In this document: piece after piece, positions 25,783 through 33,761 of the stretch | Position numbering within the stretch: the stretch's first letter is position 1 | Layout of the letters: each line of letters starts with the position of its first letter | From: Herbaspirillum autotrophicum | GTDB taxonomy: Bacteria > Pseudomonadota > Gammaproteobacteria > Burkholderiales > Burkholderiaceae_D | Length of the DNA: 34,950 nt | Direction: 5' to 3' | Assembly (NCBI RefSeq): GCF_001189915.1 | Contig: NZ_LFLS01000047.1 | Span: 1 to 34,950, forward strand | Notes under the pieces: model-generated | Database searches by the model: none | Told to the model about the DNA's origin: nothing | What the model saw: only the letters and a program-made list of their open reading frames with translations | Program-made: the position numbers and the translations under genes

Positions 25783-26622
25783 TTATGATCGCGCTGGCAC
25801 GGCAGGCGGAACTGCGGCGGGGGCGACGCTGACCTGATAGGTGGCCGGTGCCGGCCAGCCGGCGGCGGCGCAGGTTTCGGCAATGGCGTTATTGGTGTCG
25901 TTGTAAACCTGACCGAAATTGGCGGTCAGGGCATTGACGCGGATCGCCAGCATGGTGCCGCTGGCATTGAATTCCAGGATCGCCACACCGGGCGCCGGGT
26001 TGTCCAGCACATTGGGAATGGCGCGCACGCGCGCCAGCAGCAGCGCGATGGCCTGGGCCGGATCGACGCCATAGGCAATCTGGCAGCGCAGGTCGGCGCG
26101 CCGTACCGGATTGGCGCTGTAATTGGTAATGGTGTCGGAAAACAGTTTGTTGTTGCCGATGATGACGCGCACATTGTTGTCGGTCAGCATGGTAGTGACG
26201 AACAGGCCGATCTGGGTCACCGTGCCGGTCTGGCCGGCGGCATTGATATAGTCGCCGACCTTGAACGGACGCAGCATGACGAGGAAGATGCCGGCCGCGA
26301 AATTCGACAGCAGACCGGACCAGGCGACACCGATGGCGACACCGACGGCACCGATCAGGGCGGCGAAGGAGGTGGTCGGGATGCCGCAGATTTCCAGAAT
26401 CGCCATGATCAGCAAGACGCGCAATGCCACGTGCGCCGCCGAGGTGGCGTAATTGACGAGGGTCGGTTCCAGCGCCCGCGCGGTCAGCACGCGGCGCATG
26501 ATCTTGACGATGGTGTTGATGGCGATGCCGCCGACCACCCAGATAACGATGGCGATACCGACCTTGAGGCCGAATGGCACCAGATAGCTGTTGACCAGTT
26601 GGCCGAGATTCAATAAGTCCAT
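25783..26622 (-). CDS. Small-conductance mechanosensitive channel (MscS family)
   Basis: The 279-residue inner-membrane protein has three predicted membrane helices (~18-38, ~60-80, ~83-115). The third is Gly/Ala-rich (ALIGAVGVAIGVAWSGLLSN), the pore-lining TM3 type, and runs into the beta domain signature RPFKVGDYINAAGQTGTV. The cytoplasmic vestibule follows. It releases solutes on hypo-osmotic shock. AAGGA 7 nt before the ATG supports the start. The C-terminal tail is Pro/Ala/Val-rich. It sits between purD and hemF, which are usually neighbours in related genomes, so it may be an insertion into the block. Confidence 0.94.
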   Translation of the reverse strand: MDLLNLGQLVNSYLVPFGLKVGIAIVIWVVGGIAINTIVKIMRRVLTARALEPTLVNYATSAAHVALRVLLIMAILEICGIPTTSFAALIGAVGVAIGVAWSGLLSNFAAGIFLVMLRPFKVGDYINAAGQTGTVTQIGLFVTTMLTDNNVRVIIGNNKLFSDTITNYSANPVRRADLRCQIAYGVDPAQAIALLLARVRAIPNVLDNPAPGVAILEFNASGTMLAIRVNALTANFGQVYNDTNNAIAETCAAAGWPAPATYQVSVAPAAVPPAVPARS

Positions 26623-26806
26623 GCAAGAGTCCTTTCGGTAGATCAGGGTATTTTTATTGCGGTAAAGAAATGATGTTGCGACAGCCCCGTGCAGAACACG
26701 GGCTTGATGCCGCAGAGACGGCTTCAGGCTGAGTGGTGTTAGTACTGTCTGTCGCGCATTTGTTGCATTGCAGAGAAAATTTTATGGCCAACGTCGCCGA
26801 TGACGC

Positions 26807-26849
26807 AAAAACGCCGCATAACGTCGGTTATTCCCAACATTATGCGGCG
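26807..26849 (-). terminator. Rho-independent terminator of purD
   Basis: On the minus strand CGCCGCATAA (26840-26849) and its complement (26812-26821) form a 10-bp stem around an 18-nt loop, followed by TTTTT (26807-26811). It begins 25 nt after the purD stop, so mscS downstream is likely to have its own promoter in the AT-richer 26623-26806. Confidence 0.85.
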
Positions 26850-26874
26850 CCGGATGTTGCAGGCGATCTGCTGA

Positions 26875-28143
26875 TCAGCGCTTGAGTGCGCGCCAGCCGA
26901 TGTCGCGACGCAGTTGTGCGCCTTCGAAGTGGATCAGGTCGGTGACGGCATAGGCTTGCTTTTGTGCCATCTTGACGCTGTCGCCGAGGCCGACCACGCA
27001 CAATACGCGGCCACCGCTGGTGGTCAGCTTGCCTTCGTTGAGCGTGGTGCCGGCATGGAACGTCACACAGTCGACGGTTTCTGCCGGAATGTCGGTGATC
27101 AGGTCACCCTTGCGCGGTGCGTCCGGATAGCCGGCGGCGGCCATCACCACGCCCAGCGCGGTACGGCGATCCCATTCCAGTTCAATGGTGTCGAGCGTGC
27201 CGCTGACGGCATGTTCCATCACGGTCAGCAAATCGGTTTTGAGGCGCGCCATGATCGGCTGGGTTTCCGGATCGCCCATGCGGCAATTGAATTCCAGCGT
27301 CTTCGGATTGCCCTTGTCGTCGATCATCAGGCCGGCATACAGGAAGCCGGAGAACGGAATGCCATCCTTGGCCATGCCTTGCACGGTAGGGATGATGATT
27401 TCGCGCATGACGCGCGCGTGCAGCGCCGGGGTCACGATGGGTGCCGGCGAATAGGCACCCATGCCGCCGGTGTTCGGACCCTGATCGTTGTCTTGCAGGC
27501 GCTTGTGATCCTGGCTGGTGGCCAGCGGCAGAATGTTCTTGCCATCCACCATGACGATGAAGCTGGCTTCTTCGCCGGCCAGGAATTCTTCGATCACCAC
27601 GCGTGCCCCGGCATCGCCGAGCTTGTTGTCGGACAGCATCATGTCGACTGCCGCGTGCGCTTCTGCCAGCGACATCGCGACCACCACACCCTTGCCGGCG
27701 GCCAGACCGTCGGCCTTGATCACGATTGGCGCGCCTTTTTGATCGATGTAATCGTGGGCTGGCTGGCTTTGCGAAAAGGTTTGATATTCCGCTGTCGGAA
27801 TGCTGTGACGCTGCATGAAGGACTTGGCGAAATCCTTGGAGCTTTCCAGTTGCGCTGCTTCTTTGGTAGGGCCGAAAATCTTCAGGCCGCGCGACCGGAA
27901 AATGTTGACGATACCTGCCGCCAGCGGCACTTCCGGTCCGACCACCGTCAACGCCACATGCTCTTGCTGGACAAAGTCAGCCAGTGCGGTGGGGTCGGTG
28001 ATGTCGATGTTTTGCAGGCGTTCATCCAGCGCCGTGCCGCCGTTGCCGGGCGCAACAAAGACGGTTTGAATGCGCGACGATTGAGCAATTTTCCAGGCCA
28101 GTGCGTGTTCACGACCGCCGGAGCCAACAACGAGGATTTTCAT
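26875..28143 (-). CDS. purD: Phosphoribosylamine-glycine ligase
   Basis: The 422-residue protein is full length. It starts MKILVVGSGGREHALAWK, followed by VVGPEVPLAAG in the N-domain. ATP-grasp motifs include IVIKADGLAAGKGVVVA and FNCRMGDPETQ, and QDHKRLQDNDQGPNTGGMGA is the GARS signature. It makes glycinamide ribonucleotide in de novo purine synthesis. It lies 46 nt after yebC and probably shares its transcript. Confidence 0.98.
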   Translation of the reverse strand: MKILVVGSGGREHALAWKIAQSSRIQTVFVAPGNGGTALDERLQNIDITDPTALADFVQQEHVALTVVGPEVPLAAGIVNIFRSRGLKIFGPTKEAAQLESSKDFAKSFMQRHSIPTAEYQTFSQSQPAHDYIDQKGAPIVIKADGLAAGKGVVVAMSLAEAHAAVDMMLSDNKLGDAGARVVIEEFLAGEEASFIVMVDGKNILPLATSQDHKRLQDNDQGPNTGGMGAYSPAPIVTPALHARVMREIIIPTVQGMAKDGIPFSGFLYAGLMIDDKGNPKTLEFNCRMGDPETQPIMARLKTDLLTVMEHAVSGTLDTIELEWDRRTALGVVMAAAGYPDAPRKGDLITDIPAETVDCVTFHAGTTLNEGKLTTSGGRVLCVVGLGDSVKMAQKQAYAVTDLIHFEGAQLRRDIGWRALKR

Positions 28144-28189
28144 GGGATGAGCTTAATAATGAGTAATAGGGCTGTGGGGGACGTAACTG

Positions 28190-28918
28190 TCAGGCCGGAT
28201 CAATGACGGCGTTGCTATAAATTTCCTGGACGTCATCCAGGTTTTCCAGTGCATCGAGCAGTTTCTGCATCTTGATGGCGTCGTCACCGGTAAATTCGGT
28301 TTCGGTGGCCGGCTTCATGATGATTTCCGCCATGTCGGCCTTGAAGCCGGCTTTTTCCAGTGCGGCCTTGACGGTGGCAAAGTCAGCCGGCGCCGTCAGC
28401 ACTTCAAAACCGCCTTCATCGTCGCTGATGATGTCTTCGGCGCCGGCTTCCAGCGCCGCTTCCATCAAGGCATCTTCATTGGTGCCGGGCGCGAACAGCA
28501 ATTGACCGCAATGCTTGAACATGAACGCCACCGAACCTTCGGTGCCCATATTGCCGCCGTATTTGGAGAACGCATGGCGCACTTCGGCCACGGTGCGGAT
28601 ACGGTTGTCAGTCATGCAATCAACGATAATGGCGGCACCGTTGATGCCGTAGCCTTCGTAACGCACTTCTTCATAGTTGACGCCGTCCAGACTGCCGGTG
28701 CCGCGCTGGATCGCGCGGGTGACGTTGTCTTTCGGCATATTGGCTTCGGAAGCCTTGTCCACCGCCAGCCGCAGACGCGGATTGGTATCGGCATCGCCGC
28801 CGCCCATGCGGGCTGCGACAGTGATTTCCTTGATCAAACGGGTCCAGATTTTGCCGCGTTTTTCATCTTGCCGGCCCTTGCGGTGTTGAATATTGGCCCA
28901 TTTGCTGTGTCCAGCCAT
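28190..28918 (-). CDS. YebC/PmpR-family protein
   Basis: The 242-residue protein begins with the invariant MAGHSKWANIQHRKGRQD and has the three-domain layout of the family, with SKYGGNMGTEGSVAFMF in the middle. Members were long described as transcriptional regulators. More recent work links YebC homologues to translation of difficult sequences such as polyproline, so I leave the function open. AGGAAA about 8 nt upstream supports the start. It is the first gene of the housekeeping block and is divergent from the HerA-like gene. Confidence 0.96.
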   Translation of the reverse strand: MAGHSKWANIQHRKGRQDEKRGKIWTRLIKEITVAARMGGGDADTNPRLRLAVDKASEANMPKDNVTRAIQRGTGSLDGVNYEEVRYEGYGINGAAIIVDCMTDNRIRTVAEVRHAFSKYGGNMGTEGSVAFMFKHCGQLLFAPGTNEDALMEAALEAGAEDIISDDEGGFEVLTAPADFATVKAALEKAGFKADMAEIIMKPATETEFTGDDAIKMQKLLDALENLDDVQEIYSNAVIDPA

Positions 28919-29022
28919 GATAGATTTTTCCTGCGAGAGTCAGAATGCATTTCACTGATAGGATGCTTGTCAGGCCGCGCAAGCTGGCGCTAGTCCTGAC
29001 GGATAATCGTGAAATCACTGGT

Positions 29023-29028
29023 TATAAT
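29023..29028 (+). promoter_or_regulatory. Possible -10 box for the HerA-like gene
   Basis: TATAAT matches the sigma-70 -10 consensus and lies 72 nt upstream of the ATG at 29100, in the 181 bp divergent gap. A good -35 at 17 bp is not visible, so the assignment is tentative. Confidence 0.3.
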
Positions 29029-29099
29029 CAAGCGCGGATTTTACCATACCGCTTTGCCCGTAATCCGGGCCTACACAGAGCCTAATTTACTATCTCATC

Positions 29100-30623
29100 A
29101 TGATAAATCCACTCGCCATTGCCAAAAATCCAGACCGTGAACTGAGCCTGTTACCGAACCTGGTCAATCGCCACGGTTGCATCACCGGCGCCACCGGCAC
29201 CGGCAAGACGGTGACCCTGCAAGTCATGGCGCAGGCCTTGTCGGATATCGGCGTGCCGGTGTTCATGGCCGACGTCAAGGGTGACCTGTCGGGACTGGCC
29301 AAGGCCGGCGTCAGCAGCGCCAAGGCCAAGGAGCGGTTGCAGGAGCGGGGCTTGAGCGAGCCGGTGTGGGAAGGTTCGCCGGTCACGTTCTGGGATGTGT
29401 TCGGCGAAAAGGGCCATCCGGTACGCGCCACCGTGTCCGACATGGGGCCGCTGATGATCGCCCGCATGCTCAATCTGAACGACACGCAAGCAGGCGTGTT
29501 GCAGCTGGTGTTCAAGATTGCCGACGATAATGGCTTGTTGTTGCTCGACAGCAAGGATTTGCGCGCCATGCTGCAGCACGTCGGCGACAATGCTGCCACC
29601 TTCAAGACCGAATACGGCAACATTTCCGCCGCCAGCATCGGCGCCATCCAGCGCGGCCTGATCGGCATCGAAGAGCAGGGCGGCGACAAATTCTTCGGCG
29701 AGCCGATGCTCAACATCGAAGACTGGATTCAGACCGACGCCAAAGGCAAGGGCGTGATCAATATCCTGTCGGCCGACAAGTTGCTCAACGCACCGCGCCT
29801 GTACTCGACCTTCCTGCTGTGGATGCTGTCCGATCTGTACGAGCATTTGCCGGAAGTCGGCGATCTCGACAAGCCCAAGTTGGTGTTCTTTTTTGACGAA
29901 GCCCATTTGCTGTTCGACGAAGCCCCGCGCGCGCTGCTGCAAAAGATCGAGCAAGTGGTGCGCCTGATCCGCTCCAAAGGCGTCGGCATTTTCTTCGTGA
30001 CGCAAAATCCGCTGGATATTCCCGATACCGTTCTCGGCCAGCTCGGCAACCGCGTGCAGCATGCCTTGCGAGCCTATACGCCGCGCGATCAGAAGGCGGT
30101 GCAGGCCGCAGCCGAAACCTTCCGCGTCAATCCGCAACTCAATACCGCGCAGGTGATTACCGAACTCGGCGTCGGCGAAGCGCTGGTCTCATTCCTCGAT
30201 GAAAAAGGCCGTCCCAATGTGGTGGAGCGCGCATTCGTATTGATGCCGGGGTCGCAGATCGGACCGTTGACCGATGACGAACGCAAGGCTGTCATCGCCA
30301 GCTCGGTAGTGGCCGGCGTCTATGAAGCGGCGATTGATCGCGAGTCGGCATATGAAAAGCTGAAGGGGCGGACGGCCCCGGCGGCTGGTAGCAAGGACGC
30401 CGGTACCACCGCAACCCAGACCCCGGCACCGGCAGAAAGCGGTGGCGGTCTTGGCGATCTGTGGAAAGATGCCACCGGCGGCCTGTTCGGCAATTCGGCC
30501 GGCAGCAGCCGCAAGGATTCGCCGTTGCAGGCAATGGTGAAATCAGCGGCGCGCAGTATCGGTTCGCAAGTGGGACGCGAATTGATTCGGGGTGTGCTGG
30601 GGTCGTTGTTGAAGAAGAAGTGA
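29100..30623 (+). CDS. HerA-like ATPase, DUF853 (YjgR) family
   Basis: The 507-residue protein has a Walker A motif GATGTGKT at ~30-37 and a Walker B LVFFFDEAHLLF with the Asp-Glu pair. RSKGVGIFFVTQNPLDIPD is the sensor region, as in HerA/FtsK-like ATPases. A Gly/Ala/Ser-rich linker follows, and the C-terminal segment (ALQAMVKSAARSIG-like, ending LGSLLKKK) is amphipathic and basic. The cellular role of this DUF853 family is not established to my knowledge; HerA relatives act on DNA or as part of defence systems. No NurA-like nuclease or defence gene is adjacent. Its stop is 20 nt before the inverted-repeat element. Confidence 0.9.
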   Translation: MINPLAIAKNPDRELSLLPNLVNRHGCITGATGTGKTVTLQVMAQALSDIGVPVFMADVKGDLSGLAKAGVSSAKAKERLQERGLSEPVWEGSPVTFWDVFGEKGHPVRATVSDMGPLMIARMLNLNDTQAGVLQLVFKIADDNGLLLLDSKDLRAMLQHVGDNAATFKTEYGNISAASIGAIQRGLIGIEEQGGDKFFGEPMLNIEDWIQTDAKGKGVINILSADKLLNAPRLYSTFLLWMLSDLYEHLPEVGDLDKPKLVFFFDEAHLLFDEAPRALLQKIEQVVRLIRSKGVGIFFVTQNPLDIPDTVLGQLGNRVQHALRAYTPRDQKAVQAAAETFRVNPQLNTAQVITELGVGEALVSFLDEKGRPNVVERAFVLMPGSQIGPLTDDERKAVIASSVVAGVYEAAIDRESAYEKLKGRTAPAAGSKDAGTTATQTPAPAESGGGLGDLWKDATGGLFGNSAGSSRKDSPLQAMVKSAARSIGSQVGRELIRGVLGSLLKKK

Positions 30624-30643
30624 TGTGGTGAGGGTGGAGATTG

Positions 30644-31058
30644 TTTTCTTTCTTCGGTGAGGCAAGCGGGGGGTGGCCCCGCGGCTACTCACTTTTCTTG
30701 CTTCGCCAAGAAAAGTAAGCAAAGAAGGGGTGGAGCACTGCTCCAACAAGGCAAAAGCCGCCGCCCTTCGGGTTCCCGTTGGGGCCGTGCGCCAATCGGG
30801 AAGCGAAACAAACTCGCTGCGCTCAGACAAGTTTCGCTTCTTTATCCGATTGTCACCCGTCCCCAACGGCAGCGTCTCCATGCGGAAGCGTAGAAACGGC
30901 TCGCCTTCGGCATTGCTCATTCAATCCTTTGTCGGAAATCACCTGCAGCGCGATGCTGCAGGCGAACAATCCATCATTGGGGTTGTCTTTCTTTGATGAG
31001 GAAAAGAAAGTGAGTGGCGGCGGGGCCACCCCCCGCTTGGGTCACCGAAGAAAGAAAA
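30644..31058. repeat. 415-bp element with >50-bp terminal inverted repeats
   Basis: The left arm (30644-30697) and right arm (31001-31058) are inverted copies differing at only a few positions; both carry the core AGCGGGGGGTGGCCCCGC. Inside are nested stems: 30776-30784 with 30861-30869 (9 bp), 30793-30799 with 30846-30852 (7 bp), 30801-30809 with 30831-30839 (9 bp), and a further hairpin at 30942-30962. It lies between the convergent HerA-like gene and the PPC operon, starting 20 nt from one stop and 43 nt from the other. It has no believable gene and no transposase. It could be a MITE-like or REP/BIME-type repeat and may act as a bidirectional terminator. The stretch 30624-30643 and 31059-31101 shows nothing else. 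Confidence 0.8.
30942..30962. repeat. Hairpin inside the inverted-repeat element
   Basis: CCTGCAGC (30942-30949) pairs with GCTGCAGG (30955-30962) around a 5-nt loop. It is separate from the nested stems in the left half of the element. Confidence 0.65.
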
Positions 31059-31101
31059 TCCGCGCCAAGCTAAAGAAGGAGTAGAAATGCTCAGCGCGCC
31101 C

Positions 31102-31524
31102 TCAAGCGCTGACCAGTTCCTGCACCGGTTTCGGAATCCATTCCTGCAAGGTAATCTCGATCGTGATGAACGACAGATTGCCGCCGCGCACGAATCGTCC
31201 TGCATAAATCTTGCCGTCCACATCTGCCACCACGCCCTGCAAATGATTGGCGCTGGAAAACCCCACTTCGCCAAAGACGTTCAGAATTTCCACGCCGGGA
31301 CCGTTGATTTCCATCTCGCGCCAGCCATCCGGCGTCGCATACTCCAGACGGGCATCGATCAGGCTGCCAATCGCGCCGCGCACGATGGCAGCCTGCATGC
31401 CGTGCTGCTCGCACAGCGCCTCCACACTCTCGGTCAAATCCTGATTCGGCTTGAGCCGCGCCATGACCAGTTTTCCCAGAGTTCCTTCTTGTACTTCGAT
31501 ATCGCTGACTAAAGTCGTCATCAT
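31102..31524 (-). CDS. PPC/DUF296-domain protein lacking the metal-site histidines
   Basis: The 140-residue protein matches the PPC (DUF296) fold pattern: LVMARLKPNQDLTESVEAL, then AAIVRGAIGSLIDARLEY, then VEILNVFGEVGFSS. In the usual family the next strand carries HxH and a later GGH that form a metal site. Here the positions read NHLQGVVADVDGKIYAGRF, so the second His and the GGH are gone. It is therefore a degenerate PPC subunit. The ATG overlaps the stop of the upstream PPC gene as ATGA, pointing to coupled translation and probably a mixed oligomer. Family members in plants bind AT-rich DNA via an added AT-hook, but there is no AT-hook here. Its biochemical role is unknown. Confidence 0.8.
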   Translation of the reverse strand: MMTTLVSDIEVQEGTLGKLVMARLKPNQDLTESVEALCEQHGMQAAIVRGAIGSLIDARLEYATPDGWREMEINGPGVEILNVFGEVGFSSANHLQGVVADVDGKIYAGRFVRGGNLSFITIEITLQEWIPKPVQELVSA

Positions 31525-32087
31525 GATTCCATGGGTGTCGGATGCAATAGACTGAATAGCGTTTCTTCATCGCTGTTGACGACGAAGGCGCCTTGTGAAA
31601 ACAAGCACAAACGTATGATGAGCGGATCAACGCCCACTTCTACGGTATCGAGCAGCAAATGACCGCCGTGTATCTGGCCGTCGCTGTCGATAAAACCGGC
31701 ATGGCAATGCAACAAGATCTTGCCGTCCTGATTCTGGCCAATGGTGATGGCGCCAGTGACAAAACTGATGCAACCTTCCAGCACGAATGGCGGACCATAA
31801 TCATACGGCCGGTTATCGTCGCTGGTGCGTTCGATACGATGATAATGCAATTTGCTGGCAGTGCCGCCGCACATGCGGCCGACGCCGCCGCGCGGGCCGT
31901 AACGGCTCAGCACTTCGCGCAGGGCGGGACCGACGATGGTGCCGGGTTGCAAGGTAATGCGCAGTTCTTCAGCCGGTTCGGCTTCCAGATCCAGCGTGCG
32001 CGGATAGCTTTGCTGGCCTGCATGAAGAAACTTGCGTACCTCGACAAATCCCGGGTGACCCTCAGCGGACTTGTTGGTTATTTTCAT
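31521..32087 (-). CDS. PPC/DUF296-like protein with intact His cluster
   Basis: The 188-residue protein has a family-typical core GKILLHCHAGFIDSDGQIHG followed by GHLLLDTVEVGV. The histidines H127, H129 and H143, with H140 nearby, match the PPC metal site. The N-terminal half (RTLDLEAEPAEELRITLQPG ... RMCGGTASKLHYHRIERTS) is less typical and may be a second, divergent PPC-like half. The gene overlaps the acyl-CoA ligase stop as ATGA and the next PPC gene likewise. The link to fatty-acyl or acyl-CoA metabolism is inferred from the operon only. Confidence 0.75.
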   Translation of the reverse strand: MKITNKSAEGHPGFVEVRKFLHAGQQSYPRTLDLEAEPAEELRITLQPGTIVGPALREVLSRYGPRGGVGRMCGGTASKLHYHRIERTSDDNRPYDYGPPFVLEGCISFVTGAITIGQNQDGKILLHCHAGFIDSDGQIHGGHLLLDTVEVGVDPLIIRLCLFSQGAFVVNSDEETLFSLLHPTPMES

Positions 32088-33688
32088 AAGCGATAGTCAC
32101 CTTTCTCCTCGAGCAATGTTTTGATTTGCTTCTTGACGATCTTGCCATAGCCGGATTTCGGCATGGTTTCCCAGAACACGAAACGACGCGGCCATTTGTA
32201 CTTGGCGATGCGTGCTTCCAGATGCGCCAGCAGCGCATCGCTGTCGGCGCTCTGACCGCTCTTGGCGACAATCACGGCGATGCCGCTTTCACCCCACTTG
32301 GGATCGGGTACGCCGAGCACGGCCACTTCCGATACCGCCGGATGGGTCAGCAGCGCTTCTTCGATTTCGCGCGGATACACATTCGAACCGCCCGAGATAT
32401 ACATGTCGGAAGAACGGCCGGTGATGTACAGGAAGCCGTCATGGTCGACGTGGCCGAGGTCGCCGGTATGGAACCAGTCACCCTTGAAGGCCTTGGTGTT
32501 GGCGTCCGGATTATTGTGATAACCCATGAACACGGCCGGGCCGCGCACACAGATTTCACCGGTTTCAAATGGCTTCAGTTTCTTGCCGCTGTCATCCAGA
32601 ATCGCGATTTCCATGCCGGTGCGCGGCATGCCGCAGGAACCGACGCGGGCTTTCGGATGGTGGTCATCGACTTCATGCATGTACGGCGGCAGGAAGGTGA
32701 TATTGCCGGTTACTTCGCCGAGGCCGTAATACTGCACCAGCACCTTGCCGAGTTTTTTCAGCGCGAATACCTGATCGGCGCGATACATCGGCGCGCCGGC
32801 ATAGATCACGTGCTTGAGCGAGCTGTGATCGTAACGATCCACGGCCGCATCTTCGGTCAGGATCTTGACGATGGTCGGTACCGTGAACATGTTGTCGACG
32901 CGATAGCGTTGCACCAGTTGCCAGGCTTCTTCCGGCACCAGTCGTTCGGTCGACAGCAAGATGCTGGCCGCGCCGCGTGCAGTGTTGACGACGGCATGAA
33001 TGCCGGCGCCGTGCGACAACGGCGCCACCACCAGCGAGCGCGACTGGTGCGTCAGGCCGGGCAGCAAGTCAGCCAGGTGATTGGTGACGACGAAGGCCAT
33101 CTGACCGTGCGACAACATGCCGGCCTTGGGGTGACCGGTGGTGCCGGAAGTGTAGAAGAACCACAGCGGATCTTCGTAATCGACTTCGACTTCATCAAAC
33201 GGCTGATGTGCGCCGACCGGTGTTGCCAGTGTTTCGAAATCGAGTTCGCCGGCGCGCGGATTCTTCAGGGCGATCACATGCTTGAGCGCCGGTGAGACTT
33301 CCTTGACGGCGTCGACATAGTTGGCAAAGCCGTGGTCATACAGCATCACGCTGGCGCCGCTGGACTGACCGAGGTAGGCCGCTTCCGGCGGCGTGATGCG
33401 GACATTGGTCGGGACCCACACCATGCCCAGTTTGAACGCCGCCCAGGCGCTTTCAAAAATCTGCAGGTTGTTGCGGGAATGGACCAGCATCTTGTCGCCT
33501 TTTTGCACGCCAAGTTGTTGCAAGGCATGGGCGACGGTATCGACGCGGTCATTGATTTGTTTCCAGGTGGCGATCTGATCGCCGTTGCCGTCCAGGGTGC
33601 CATCGCCGATGATCAGGCCGGGTTCGTCAGGAAAGCGGCGCGCCACGTCGGATAGCAGCCGCCCAAGATTCATTACTTTGGTTAACAT
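32084..33688 (-). CDS. Acyl-CoA synthetase (AMP-forming ligase)
   Basis: The 534-residue adenylate-forming enzyme has the P-loop-like A3 motif FFYTSGTTGHPKAGML, A5 YYGLGEVTGN, A7 WFHTGDLGHVDHDG, A8 GRSSDMYISGGSNVYPREIE and the C-terminal catalytic Lys region MPKSGYGKIVKK. It probably activates a carboxylic acid to its CoA thioester. The substrate cannot be told from sequence; the layout resembles medium/long-chain or aromatic-acid ligases. The start is ATG at 33688; a second in-frame ATG at 33673 is possible, and no strong ribosome site distinguishes them. It lies 73 nt after the thiolase gene. Confidence 0.93.
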   Translation of the reverse strand: MLTKVMNLGRLLSDVARRFPDEPGLIIGDGTLDGNGDQIATWKQINDRVDTVAHALQQLGVQKGDKMLVHSRNNLQIFESAWAAFKLGMVWVPTNVRITPPEAAYLGQSSGASVMLYDHGFANYVDAVKEVSPALKHVIALKNPRAGELDFETLATPVGAHQPFDEVEVDYEDPLWFFYTSGTTGHPKAGMLSHGQMAFVVTNHLADLLPGLTHQSRSLVVAPLSHGAGIHAVVNTARGAASILLSTERLVPEEAWQLVQRYRVDNMFTVPTIVKILTEDAAVDRYDHSSLKHVIYAGAPMYRADQVFALKKLGKVLVQYYGLGEVTGNITFLPPYMHEVDDHHPKARVGSCGMPRTGMEIAILDDSGKKLKPFETGEICVRGPAVFMGYHNNPDANTKAFKGDWFHTGDLGHVDHDGFLYITGRSSDMYISGGSNVYPREIEEALLTHPAVSEVAVLGVPDPKWGESGIAVIVAKSGQSADSDALLAHLEARIAKYKWPRRFVFWETMPKSGYGKIVKKQIKTLLEEKGDYRL

Positions 33689-33717
33689 CGTCTCGCTCTT
33701 GATTGTTTTATGAATGC

Positions 33718-33740
33718 CGGGCAGCCATGGCGGCTGCCCG
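33718..33740 (-). other. Intra-operon hairpin between thiolase and ligase genes
   Basis: CGGGCAGCC (33718-33726) pairs with GGCTGCCCG (33732-33740) around a 5-nt loop. On the minus strand an A-rich stretch follows, not T, so it is not a standard terminator. It could mark an mRNA processing or attenuation point that lowers ligase expression relative to thiolase. Confidence 0.6.
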
Positions 33741-33761
33741 TTGCTACGGTATGGCGATGGC

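Noticed and set aside
26914..28206. 430-codon plus-strand frame opposite purD
   Set aside because: purD has every family motif on the minus strand; the plus frame has no recognisable domain.
30657..31084. Several short open frames within the inverted-repeat element
   Set aside because: They follow the palindromic repeat, lack ribosome sites and overlap each other; treated as non-coding repeat.
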